Source: Anastrepha obliqua (lineage: Eukaryota; Arthropoda; Insecta; Diptera; Tephritidae). Taken from it: a stretch of DNA of 64,000 nucleotides. The notes below the pieces were generated by a model. It was not told the DNA's origin. It did no database searches and saw only the letters and a program-made list of their open reading frames with translations. The translations under genes and the position numbers were made by a program. Where the stretch lies: positions 49,326,001 to 49,390,000 of the forward strand of contig NC_072895.1 in NCBI RefSeq assembly GCF_027943255.1, in the 5' to 3' direction. Positions 11,340 through 21,467 of the stretch are shown one piece after another. Position 1 is the stretch's first letter; every line of letters begins with the position of its first letter.

Positions 11340-12513
11340 CACTATTAACTAAGTATCATGATTAAGTCCCCACCTCGAGAATTATACTGACTGCAAAGAA
11401 GTGTATGTTTTTGCATTACGGGTGCCATGAGTTGAACATCCGCCAATCCCCTAAATGCTATGCTTAATTTCCTCACCTTGGATCTTAACAGCTGGAAGCA
11501 ATAAAAGCACGAAGATGGACCTTCGGGGCACATACAAGTCTTTAAGATGCAGCCTGAGCAGTAATACTATTTCTGGCACTTCAGAACGACTATATTTCAT
11601 TTGGAAATAAATCTGATGCCACTGGAGTAATCCAGAGTGCATTCCAAGAACTTTGACGAATATTTTCTTAACCGATGTGTCCAAGAATGAAATAGGGTCT
11701 GGAGCCGGATGGTACCCAAATGATAGTAAAAAGTGTCACTATGCCATGGGAGGAATGGCAACGGTTTTCCAAACGGAAATATTCGCCACTCTGAAAGTAG
11801 CAGAATGGATAATTGAGAGGAGATGGAGCGGGAAATAGATTGGAGTCTTCAGTGACAATCAGGCTGCACAAAAGGATCTGAAGAACCCAAAGTAAACTTC
11901 AAAGATTTTTCAGGAATGAAAGTTAGGTTCTGTTGCAAGACAAGCTTGTATTTATATTGATTCCAGGACTCTGTGGTGTTCAAAGGAATGAAATTGCCGA
12001 TAAATTGGCCAACTCAGCGGTTACCTTACTGAGACCAGAGCCAATAATCGAAATTAGTTCTGCAGGAATCATGAATTGGATCAGCGATTATGTACGCTAT
12101 TTAAATAAAGAGCGATTGTCTTGTCTAGAACGCTGCAGAGCTGCAAAGAGTTTTGTGAAAAGCCCAAACAGAAAACTGTCGAACTTTCTTCTATAACTTG
12201 GAAGAATAGGCGTTCGCTTGATGGTCGGTATTATTATAGAGCACAACCCATGGGGTCGGCATATGACCAACTTTGGAATCACTGAGGACATGATTTGCTT
12301 GTCTTACTAAAAGGAGACTTGCCAAAGAATCTGGAAAATTCTCACAGGTCTAGCTACCTCTATGTCCCTATTCTATGCCGTCTCTTTCTTTTTGTTACTT
12401 TTCTCCTATCTTCCTTGAATATCTACGCTTTTACTTTCCAGAGTTTTAAATAAAATGGGGTTTTTTAAGATGAGGGTTTTAGTAGTTATTAAATCCCACG
12501 GGGTTCTTGACTG
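11340..12513 (+). mobile_element. R1/LOA-like LINE 3' part: RT end, RNase H, C-terminus
   Basis: The plus strand begins in the last part of a reverse transcriptase (LQRSVCFCITGAMS, NPLNAMLNFLTLDL). It passes into RNase H: FLTDVSKNEIGSGAGWYPND, then ATVFQTEIFATLKVAEWIIE, IGVFSDNQAA, and IPGLCGVQRNEIADKLA (a degraded PGHCGxxGNExAD). It ends in the RNase H-distal region (NRKLSNFLL, IKSHGVLD near 12490-12513). Frameshifts and stops separate the blocks. The catalytic TDGS opening has become TDVS and the PGH block has lost its His. It is oriented opposite to the LINEs at 4-9.5 kb. Confidence 0.82.
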
Positions 12514-12940
12514 AACTTTTTCAAATTTCAATTTCAAACACAAAAGAAGAGAAACGTTTTGCCATCTCTAGCATTTATTTTCTCCATAGAAAAGGATGCC
12601 ACTTAGGTACTTGGAAGTCTCCAAATTTGAGAAGGTAGCTGGAGTTTCAAAAGTAAAACGAAAATTATGACTAAAATTTACAAAAAGCGTTGATATTGTT
12701 TCGTAATAAGTTGAACGCAAGGATGGCCAAACATACCCTAAGTTACTGGCAATGATTTTACTCCAATGTGCAAATATCAGTTGATAAAATAAATCAAAAA
12801 ATATATATAATTGTATTGAATTGTATTGAAAATTAGATTTGGAATTTGAAGGCAAGAAACAAAAAAATTAGAAAATTTTAAAATATACTCCATTTATAAG
12901 TGATATGATTGCACTATATGCATAACTTCTATCAAGCGAT
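12514..12940. other. AT-rich spacer
   Basis: No feature recognised; contains short runs of ATTGTATTGAA-type repeats near 12810-12830. Confidence 0.4.
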
Positions 12941-13084
12941 AGAAAAGTTGTTTCTAATAGCGAACGCTCCTCGACAGGCAAGGGCAAACCAATATATTTT
13001 TGCATAGTGGAAAAATATCAAGACACACACTACAAATAGGAGGAGTATCTCGCCCAAGCACCTCAAAGGGTTTAAGCGTCAAAT
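12941..13084 (+). repeat. SINE-A copy 2, tail half only
   Basis: Plus-strand match to the SINE-A body, from TTTCTAATAGCGAACGCTCC through CACACTACAAATAGGAGGAG to the end word AAGGGTTTAAGCGTC. The tRNA head is absent or too decayed to see. Confidence 0.72.
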
Positions 13085-14445
13085 TTTAATTTAGTTAATT
13101 TTAAACATTTCTTATACTTATGAAAAATATTATTTAGCTCTGTTATGCCATATAAATAATCATAAATACTTTTACCAAAATTGTATTTATCATCACTGGG
13201 TAATATTTATTTTAGTGTTATTTGCGCTTTAGAGTTTGTGCCATCTAATTTTTTACTCAGTTTTTCTTTGCTACAAATTTGCATAGCCAATTTTTTATTA
13301 TATTTTTCTACTCAAAAATTTGTCACTCGTCCACAGCTCGTTACAAATTTATGCGTCTGCTCCTGTCACTATCTCATACTATGCATTCTATTCTCTTACT
13401 GCTTACCGCCACTATACTATCGATATGAAACTTACGAATATATTTTCTGTTCTTCTTTTTTTCCATTTCAGTTATTTCTACTTCAAGTACTTTTGCAGAT
13501 TGGATTTGTGCCAAAGTGAAGCATGTAAGCTGGCATTGCGTGGCAGTTGACCGAGTTTCTTGAATATTAACAGATATTTGTATATACCCGTACATGCTGG
13601 TGTATGTGTACTTAGTATAGCAATTTGTTTGTGTTTGTATAAATGTCTATCATATCTCCAGTTATGACTATTTTTTTAAAATTCCAGCCATAGAAACTCA
13701 GGTTACTTTGCAGCTGCTGGTAGTAGAGATCAATGAAATCCGCAACTCAGGAATAAATATGCATAGATTTATATTCGAGTAGGAAAATTGAAGAGCGCTG
13801 CAGAAATGGCTAAAATGTATATTTTTTATAGTAATGAAAATCTGAAGAAAAAGTTTTTTCATTTGCGCTTTTCTTCACTTACTTTCTTATTACTTGTGAA
13901 TTAGCCTCAAAAAAAGAAGACAAAATTTGCATTTTATCCTGGGTTGATATGTTGGCAGCAATTTTTTTTTTTTTTTTTTTTTTTTGAAGAAAAAAGTATA
14001 GTGGCTCATATTTAAAGTTCCTTTGCACTAGTTAAAATAGCGATTCACCTCATTGAAGGCTTTACAAAATAAAGATCTGCAAGATTCAAAATTTAATTTT
14101 ATCTTTATTTTTATTATAGAATGTATAGCCAGTACTCAACATTTATTTTTCATATGGAAGAGAGTTCTCAACACCTTCAAGAAAAAAATTAAAAAAAGCA
14201 ACGCGATTTTTCAGCTACTTCAAACTTTAAAAATTCGGCTTATAAAACGGCTAACCTGTTTTTTTTAATCTAAAAAACTTGTGTTTTTGATGGAAATTTT
14301 TGGATTTTTTTATATTTGCAAAAAGTTTTTGGTTTTTGTAGTAGAAAAAATTATATTTTTATAGCAAAACCATCAAAGTTAAGTAACAACCAAATAAATT
14401 GTCAATAAATTTTGTGCTTTAGTTATTTACGTAGTGCAATGTAAT
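13085..14445. other. AT-rich sequence with a long T tract
   Basis: Contains a 24-base T homopolymer at 13962-13985. No coding or transposon signal was seen. The open frames are AT-rich translations without recognisable domains. Confidence 0.5.
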
Positions 14446-14707
14446 ATACCTGAATGGGTTGGTGCGTGACTGCCATTCAGAATTCGGAGTACTTTAGTTC
14501 GAATCTAAGTGAAACCCCAAAATGAAGGAAAACCTATTTCTAATAGAGGTCGCCGTTAGGTAGGCAATGCCAAGCTTCCAAGTGTATTTTTGCCATGAAA
14601 ATATCTGCCGTTCGAAGTCAGCTTAAAACTGTAGGTTTAACATTTGTGGAACAACATCAAGACGCACGCCACAAATACGATGAGGAACTCCGCCAAAGAT
14701 TAAAAAG
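14446..14707 (+). repeat. SINE-A copy 3, nearly full length
   Basis: The tRNA-like head is clear: A-box-like TACCTGAATGGGTTGGTGCG from 14447, and B box AGTTCGAATC at 14496-14505. The body follows with TTTCTAATAGAGGTCGCCG, TCTGCCGTTCGAAGTC and GGAACAACATCAAGACGCAC. The terminal GCGCGCCAATT word and tail are lost. Confidence 0.82.
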
Positions 14708-15106
14708 TAAATACTGATTCCTCTACATAACCCAACGATAGTGCTCTTTAAAATACATTACCATGATTTTGTGCTCCCATCAAGACTTAGGAGATGTTAT
14801 GCTGGTAAAATGGATAAACAAATTTGCAATTTTTACGGTGGCTATCCGATACAGAAATCATGAAATTATAATTGTTATTGTTTAATTTTATTATTTAATT
14901 ATTAATACTCTCCGAGATTTAAAAAAATGAGTTCTTGAAGGAATAAAATATTTATGTGGGCATAAGGTATTTATCAAGATGTTTGAATCTTGAAGGAAAT
15001 AAAAGTGCATTAATATTTTAAGCTCGTAGGTGAACCACCCAGATTTTTTTATATATTTTTCTTTCTTTTTTTTATTTGTTTTTATTGAGAGCTCTATTAT
15101 AGTAAC
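14708..15106. other. AT-rich spacer
   Basis: Nothing recognised. Confidence 0.4.
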
Positions 15107-15525
15107 AGATCAGTCCATAAGTTCGTACGTTTTTGAGAGGTGGTTTTAAAATTAATAAAAAAGATGTTTAAAGTATTTATTAATCAATAATATATTTTCC
15201 TTCATTATTTACAATGCCTTCAAAACGTTTAGGCAAATTCTTAATTCCCTGCTCAAAAAATTGTTTGTCCTTGTAGCCAAAATACGCTCCGATATCTCTT
15301 TTTATAGCTTCTTTTGAGGAGTAGTTCTTGTTACTCATATGGGATTGAAAGCTGATAATCACAAGGTGCAATATTCGGAGAGTATGGTGGATGCGGCATT
15401 AGCTGCCATCCGAGCTCGTTCAGCTTGCCTAATGTTTGCCTTGCGGTATGAGGTCTTGCGTTGTCGTGGTGAAACAAAACTAACTGCTAATAATTTTAAA
15501 ACTTTGATAATAATTTTTTGAAATG
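15107..15525 (-). mobile_element. DD34D-type mariner, C-terminal fragment
   Basis: On the minus strand, MPHPPYSPNIAPCDYQLSI is the third catalytic block, with the usual SPD changed to SPN and the final Asp kept. After a frameshift follows YFGYKDKQFFEQGIKNLPKR up to GKYIID and a stop at 15180. The extreme right end of the gene and the probable 3' inverted repeat (CAGTCCATAAGTTCGTACG, from 15111) are present. The upstream two thirds of the gene are missing. Confidence 0.78.
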
Positions 15526-15639
15526 TTTTAAATTTTTCTGACTTTTGTGTAAGGTAATTTGACCTTCACTGCAGGCATTTATAAAAAGTCACTAAACAAA
15601 AGAATTAAAGTTACTAAAATCGGGTAATTCCCGCCTCAT

Positions 15640-15805
15640 TTTTTTAAAACAGATATGATTTTAAATATATAAAAAATAAGTGGCAACTCTGGAATCCTTT
15701 TCTACATTTTGAACGAGATTTGGAGTTTTCTCTATACAAAAAAACTTAAATGAAAAACATGACTAAAACTTGGTAATTCGTCGCGCTAGAAACGGTTTTT
15801 CAATA
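15640..15805 (+). repeat. GGCAAC-type degenerate repeat, left flank of DD41D copy
   Basis: Contains AAAAAATAAGTGGCAACTC at 15670-15688, the same core found repeatedly at 51495-52215 and at 16735-16960. The repeat is interrupted by the transposon starting at 15806. Confidence 0.5.
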
Positions 15806-16722
15806 ACAGGGTTTTCCAATAACAGATGTTATTTTGAATAGCCCGCTATTTCGGTAGATGTCATTGTCATTGTACCGCTGTCATTAATAAAAATGGAACG
15901 ATACACGCTTAAACAACGCATTGAAATTATTAAAATTCACTATTAAAATGGTGAAAATTTGGCAGAAACGGTTCGTAAAACTCGAACATTTTTGGGTCAT
16001 AGTGCAGCACCTTGTCGGACCGCAATACAGAAATTGGTGAAAAAATTCGAGCTGTTGAGACAAGTTAGTGATGTGAAGAATAAAGCCCGTGCACGTCGCT
16101 CAAGAACAGCTGGAAATATTGCTTTTGTAGCCGAAAGTGTTGAAGGATACCCAGGTTTGTCCACCCCTCACCGTTCTTTGGAATTAGGCATTCCTCAAAC
16201 GTCATTACACCGTATTTTGTATAAAGATTTGGGTCTTAAGGCTTATAAAGTCCAGTTAACACAAGAGCTCAAGCCAGCCGATCATCAACAACGTCGTGTC
16301 TTTGCTGATGGGGTCGTTGAAATGCATAAAAATGATCCCAAATTCCATCGAAAAATCATAATGAGTGATGAGGCCAATTTCCATCTCGGTAGCTTCGTCA
16401 GCAAGCAAAATTGTCGGATCTGGGGCTAAGAAAATCCAAGAGTTATTGTTGAAAGGCCTCTGTATCCTTAACGTGTGACTATTTGGTGCGGTTTATCGTC
16501 CGGCGGAATCATGGGACATTACTTGTTCGAAAATGAAGCTGGAGCAACAGTTACGGTGAATGGATTGCGCTATCGAGAGATGATTAACGACTTTTTATGG
16601 TCGGAATTGGATGATATTGATCTGAACAACGTTTATTTTCAACAAGAGTGGAGCTAAGTGCCACACAAGCAACAAAATCATTGATTGAATATCAAAATAA
16701 CGCCTCTTATGGGAAAACCCTT
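15806..16722 (+). mobile_element. DD41D mariner, internally deleted copy
   Basis: Inverted repeats are recognisable: AGGGTTTTCCAATAACAG at the left, and on the minus strand AGGGTTTTCCCATAAGAG at the right, with TA at or next to both ends. The transposase opens at ATG 15893 (MERYTLKQRIEIIKIHY) and hits a stop at 15944. It then continues through the helix-turn-helix region, LSTPHRSLELGIPQTSLHRI, and the first catalytic block IIMSDEANFHLG. After two stops it reads VTIWCGLSSGGIMG and VYFQQ. A one-base insertion hits the second catalytic block (16650 region). After KIID everything to the 3' repeat is deleted, so the third catalytic block is absent. Confidence 0.88.
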
Positions 16723-16734
16723 TATTTAGTTCAG

Positions 16735-16960
16735 GTGTAAATATCAAATATAGGTGGCAACTCGATTCGTAAATATTTCGGGATCAAGTCTATTAAAAAA
16801 TTCCTATTCGATATCCATTTCCAATTTAAGTAATTTGAAATAGATGGCAACCTTGTAAAAATATTCTCGGGTTAAAAGGCTATCTAAATATCAAACTCAG
16901 AAGCCATTGGTGCGATATATATGAATTTGTAGATATTCCAATTAATAAGAGAATAGTAAT
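16735..16960 (+). repeat. GGCAAC-type degenerate tandem repeat, right flank
   Basis: Two clear repeats of the core, TAGGTGGCAACTC (about 16751) and TAGATGGCAACCT (about 16851), are each followed by GTAAAATATTC-type sequence at a spacing of about 100 bases. Related to the array at 51495-52215. Confidence 0.55.
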
Positions 16961-18033
16961 AAAATAGAAGGAATGCCATTTTCGCTATCAGTTCCAGTGT
17001 AAGAAAAACTCAACTCTAAGAAAACCGCCCCATAACAAAAGTTTTCCACAACACTCGTGCATATCCAAGAGTTACTGTTATTTACATTTGTGTATGTATA
17101 TGTACTTGTATATGTTTGTGACATAGAAAGCGTTTTGCGTATTCCCATACACGCACACTTCGCTACCCCGCTTAGTCTGAAAATTCATCAGATCAGTAAA
17201 TATGCTTTATTTTGATTGATGAAATACCAGCACATCCACACTCCAAAGAAAGCGAAACAAAATACAAGGTTTTGTTTTGATATATTTCACGAACGGTTGC
17301 CGACAATACAGCTACATTTTGGTACACCACCAACACACATCAATTCACAGATATAACAAATATTCTTCAAGTCAGCCCCGTCGCCAATAAATGCGTATTT
17401 CCTTATGGCGCAACCAAATCCGCATATGGCATGATGAAAATAAAGGGCGAAATAGAAAATCATGTGGTTGTTTTTAGGAAACAAAATTCTCCGAAAACAA
17501 ACCACAAACTAAATTTTGTTATTTCTGTTTTTCAAAGCAGACCAAATGAAGCATGCCCATAAAATTTGGTATTTTGTTACATTGTGTTTAATTCGGTTGG
17601 TAAGATGGCATAAAATGCGGTTTCTTCCGGATAAAAGCATTTTGATTTATTCGCAATGTTCTTGGAGTATAAAATAAAATTGAATGCTGTATTCGCTAAC
17701 AAAAATACATTAAAACCGCAACATAAAAATATGAGGTAAACATCAATATTGTTTTTCACATAAAAATGAAGTTCTTCAGACTTTCTGCTTGCATAAATAT
17801 TTTCAGTTCACTACTGAAAAAGCTACTTGTTTATTTTTTCACGCCAAAAGGGCTTAAGAAACTGACAGAACACAATTGAAAGTTTTTTTTTTATACATAT
17901 GACACATGTAAAAATGTCGAGTAATATAAAAGCAATCAGGCTATTTTAGTTTCAGTTAGGTTAAGGGATCTCACAAAGGTTCACTCATTGAGTACATAAG
18001 CCCATTGTATTCAATGAAAAAACAAACTGTCGC
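16961..18033. other. AT-rich sequence, nothing recognised
   Basis: No convincing coding frame or repeat. A short TG/TA-rich stretch lies at 17085-17120. Confidence 0.45.
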
Positions 18034-18143
18034 CGTTGTTGTTGTAGCAGCATGAGCATTACCCGAACATTTTTCAAGAAAGCTATTGGAGTCATAATCT
18101 TTGGCCGTATAGAAATCCGGGTCGTTCCGGTAACGCAAAGACA
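18034..18143 (+). repeat. Dispersed dipteran repeat fragment
   Basis: GTTGTTGTTGTAGCAGCATG is followed, after about 40 bases, by TTGGCCGTATAGAAATCCGG and GTCGTTCCGGTAACG. This word combination resembles a short dispersed repeat I recall from tephritid and other fly genomes. The identification is from memory only; within this window it occurs once. Confidence 0.4.
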
Positions 18144-18289
18144 TCCCCATTTTTACACGTCTTTAAACCATCGCCAAATGTAATTAATCGTTAATTCATT
18201 AATTAAGCTGTCCATGCTCTTGAAGAGACACATTCTTGAACTGGAATATTCAATAAAAGCTACCTTTTTTCATTTCTACAACTTCTGCA

Positions 18290-18640
18290 GATGCGATTAC
18301 AAGGAGTCTAACCATTCCAATTATTGCTGGAATATGACGGCCGCGGCTACGAGTTACATGGATCATTCGAGCAGTGCAATTTTTGACTAATTTTTCCCAA
18401 TAAGTCTGAATAATAAATCTAAATGAGCCCAATTAACAAAAATTGAGCCTCAATTCTTCCACAAACTGTATTTTATAAGCACGTAAGCCAAGATCTTTAC
18501 GTAAAACTTTCCACGTAGTCGAAGGACAAAGGCCAACTAGTTGAGAATGAGGACGAAGCGGTATTTCGGTGTCTTCTTCAACATTTCGCTCTATGAACTT
18601 CGTGGTACCGCTCAATTCTCTTGCCATATCTGTACTGCAA
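18290..18640 (-). mobile_element. DD41D mariner, internally deleted fragment
   Basis: On the minus strand the frame from 18627 gives DTEIPLRPHSQLVGLCPST, then TTWKVLRKDLGLRAYKIQ and VEELRLN. These are the domain just upstream of the first catalytic block. The sequence then jumps directly to LVKNCTARMIHVTRSRGRHI near 18330-18400, the C-terminus of the same transposase. The whole catalytic core is missing. No inverted repeats were found at the edges. Confidence 0.8.
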
Positions 18641-19119
18641 AAAATAGATGCTCCTACTAAGGGATTTATGCAAAAATTAGAAAATTGTTTATCCGTTCAG
18701 ATCGCAGCCCTAGTGATAGTTATAACTGGTCATTTATTTCATGCTATTGGAAGGCATACAGATTACAAATCAATCTCATGCAAAAATTTTAAATTTGAAA
18801 TTCATTTTTAAAGTTTATATTTAGATGCTAATTTTTAGATGACATTTGCATGCTCTCCCGTGTCTCCCTTTCATGCATAAAAAATCAGCCTATGTGAAAC
18901 AGTTTGTAGCATTTGTAAATAGTGCACGAATTCTACTTACAATTTTTAAAGCCATCCCGGAGATGCGTTAGACAAGCATTTTAATAAAGGGTCGTCTAGG
19001 TGCCAGTAGTGAATAATTTTTAGGTATAAATATGTTAAATCTTGAGAGCGGATAAAATTTAGTTCCAATGTTAATTATTTACATGCTTTTCCCCAGATGT
19101 CACGATTTTTTACAAGGAT
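18641..19119. other. AT-rich spacer
   Basis: Nothing recognised. Confidence 0.4.
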
Positions 19120-19391
19120 TTATATATATATATATATATAAAATTGGCGCGTACACCTTTTTTGGATGTTTGGCCGAGCTCCTCCTCCTATTTGTGGTGT
19201 GCGTCTTGATGTTGTTCCACAAATGGAGGGACCTACAGTTTCAAGCCGATTCCGAACGGCAGATATTTTTATGAGGAGCTTTTTCATGGCAGAAATACAC
19301 AAATACATTCGGAGGTTTGCCATTGCCTGCCGAGGGGCGACCGCTATTAGAAAAATGTTTTTCCTAATTTTGGTGTTTCACCGAGATTCGA
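19120..19391 (-). repeat. SINE-A copy 4 with (TA)n tail
   Basis: Read on the minus strand, the copy ends with TACGCGCCAATTTTA and runs into a (TA)10 tail at 19120-19140. It is among the best preserved in its body (GGAACAACATCAAGACGCAC, TCTGCCGTTCGGAATCGGC) and keeps the B box region (TCGAATCTCGGTG). It lacks the A-box head beyond 19391. Apparent reading frames across it on both strands arise from the repeat. Confidence 0.85.
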
Positions 19392-19872
19392 TTACGAGGA
19401 TTTATGAAGAATTATTTTTACCATTTATTTTTTTATTTTCTTTTTTGGTTTGACTGTTCATTATTTTTGTGTTAAAGTAAAAAGTAAAAATATAAAAAAA
19501 GTAAAAAAGAAACCAGGTAAACCGCATTTTTGAATTTCATACAAATTCCGTAAACTTTTCATGCTAATTCTATGGATTTTTCTTTCAATTTCTGAAAAGA
19601 TTTTTGGCATTCAGTTATAAAGCTAATTAAGTCTTAATATAATTACGTTAATAAAAAATCCTGTTCATTTTTACAATTTTTTTTTTTTCGTGAGGGTGCT
19701 GCTTGAGTTGTGTCATACTTTTCTACACGAAGTGCTATAGAGAAGTTAAACTCAGTCATTAATTTTCCCAAAATAGTGCAATATTCAAAAATGTAAATAG
19801 TCCCAAGATTGGGTAACAAAACTAAACAGACTAAAAAAATACAACGCAAATAGCTTAAATTTTTTTCTGATT
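19392..19872. other. AT-rich spacer between two SINE-A copies
   Basis: Nothing recognised. Confidence 0.4.
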
Positions 19873-20151
19873 TATATATATATATATATATAATTGGCGC
19901 GTACACTATTTTTGGGTGTTTGGCCGAGCTCCTTCTCCTATTAGTGGTGTGCGTCTTGATGTTGTTCCACAAATGGAGGGACCTACAGTTTTAAGAAATT
20001 TTTTATGAAGAGCTTTTTTCTGCCGAGGGGCGACCGCTATTAGAAAAATATTTTTCTTAATTTTGGTGTTTCACCGAGATTCGAACCTAAATTCTCTCTG
20101 TGAATTCTGAATAGTAGTCACGCCCCAACCCATTCGGCTCCGGCGGCCGCC
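19873..20151 (-). repeat. SINE-A copy 5 with (TA)n tail
   Basis: Complete at both ends: head GGCGGCCGCCGGAGCCGAAT at 20151 downwards, and tail word GCGCCAATTATATA followed by (TA)n at 19873-19892. An internal deletion removes part of the body near 19997-20020. Possible imperfect target duplication ATTTTTTT-x-TG on both flanks. Confidence 0.85.
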
Positions 20152-20771
20152 TATTTTTTTTTGGTCACTGGCCTTAAATGATTTTCCAATAGCACCAAAT
20201 TCTTAAATTCATAGCCAACTGGAAAGTTTAGCCTTTGCGTATGAAAATAGCGCCAAAGTGAAGGCTAAACAGAATTATAAGTCAGATATTAGCAAAAAAC
20301 AAAAATTTGTTACATAGTTCGGTAATTTTTTGTCTTTTGTCGATAGGTGCTCGATACTGTGCTCGCAGTGGAAGTAAATCTGCGTTTTTCGTTTTTCACT
20401 ATCATGCCAGGCTTTACTTTAAAGGACTACAATTTTACAGTTGGAATCCAGCATTAATGAAATTGTAATTATGTAACAATTGTAATAATTGTAATAATAA
20501 AATGATATCAAAGAGACATATTGGTGCCCAATGAAAAAGAAATGCAAAGAGCGTTCAAAAATATTGATGTATTATTTATTGCGTTTTTCATCAGAATACA
20601 TGCCAAAATATGGGTTTTTTTAATCATCCTTGTTCAATATATTTCAAGAATTCCATGGGATTCATTCCAAATAAGCGATGTGAATAATTTGTATTGTAAC
20701 TCTATTTGTGCTTCTTTAAAAGAATCAGCAAATAAAAAAATGTGAAAGAATATTTAATATATATTTAAATA
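20152..20771. other. AT-rich spacer
   Basis: No feature recognised. The small open frame at 20521-20745 has no recognisable domain. Confidence 0.4.
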
Positions 20772-21467
20772 CAGGGTGAACGAAATGAAGTGTTACCTAT
20801 TCAAAACACCATAACTTTTTTGTGTGAAATTAGTTTTCATTGATTTCAAAGACAAAATTGTTCAAAAATGATTAAAATTTTAACAAATGTTCACCTTAGC
20901 TCGATATGACCACCTTTTGCCTTGACTATAGCCTTCAAACGGTCAAAAAATGAGTTGCATGCTGCACGAATATGATCTTGAGGTATTTTGGCCCACTCTC
21001 GTATAATCGCTTTTTCCAGCGCATCCATACTGGCTTGCGCTAGTTTCAGTTATTTGGCCATTTTTCTTCCACTTCGACGTGGATTTCGTTCAAGTCGAGC
21101 CTTCACTTTCCGAACCATTTCTGGCGTTGTTGCGATTTTTTTTTGTCCACCTACATAGCGTTTGCAATGCTACCAGTATCATTGTAACGTTTTATAGTGC
21201 GATACACAAACATTTTATTCACTTTGAGGTGACTGAGCTCAACAACAATGGCTGGTAATGATTTTCCAGCCAATTACAACGCAATCACACTATTACGTGT
21301 GAATTCCACCACACAAAAAAATTGAACAAAACTGAGACGCAAATGCTTTTGATGTCTTAGAAACAATATATTGAACTATCATTAGAACAATTTTGACGTT
21401 GATGTCATGAGCCGGTTTACAGATACAAGCAGTGTGAAGTTGGTAACACTTCATATCGTGCACCCTT
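20772..21467 (-). mobile_element. Tc1/mariner-superfamily element, internally deleted (MITE-like)
   Basis: Inverted repeats bound the block: left AGGGTGAACGAAATGAAGTG, right (on the minus strand) AGGGTGCACGATATGAAGTG. Both are flanked by TA. The minus strand encodes an N-terminal helix-turn-helix portion (YRTIKRYNDTGSIA, RLERNPRRSGRKMAK). A direct jump leads to the C-terminus (IREWAKIPQDHIRAACNS, FFDRLKAIVKAKGGHIELR, stop). The catalytic core is deleted. At 696 bp it can only have moved with a transposase made elsewhere. The subfamily is not determined. Confidence 0.85.
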
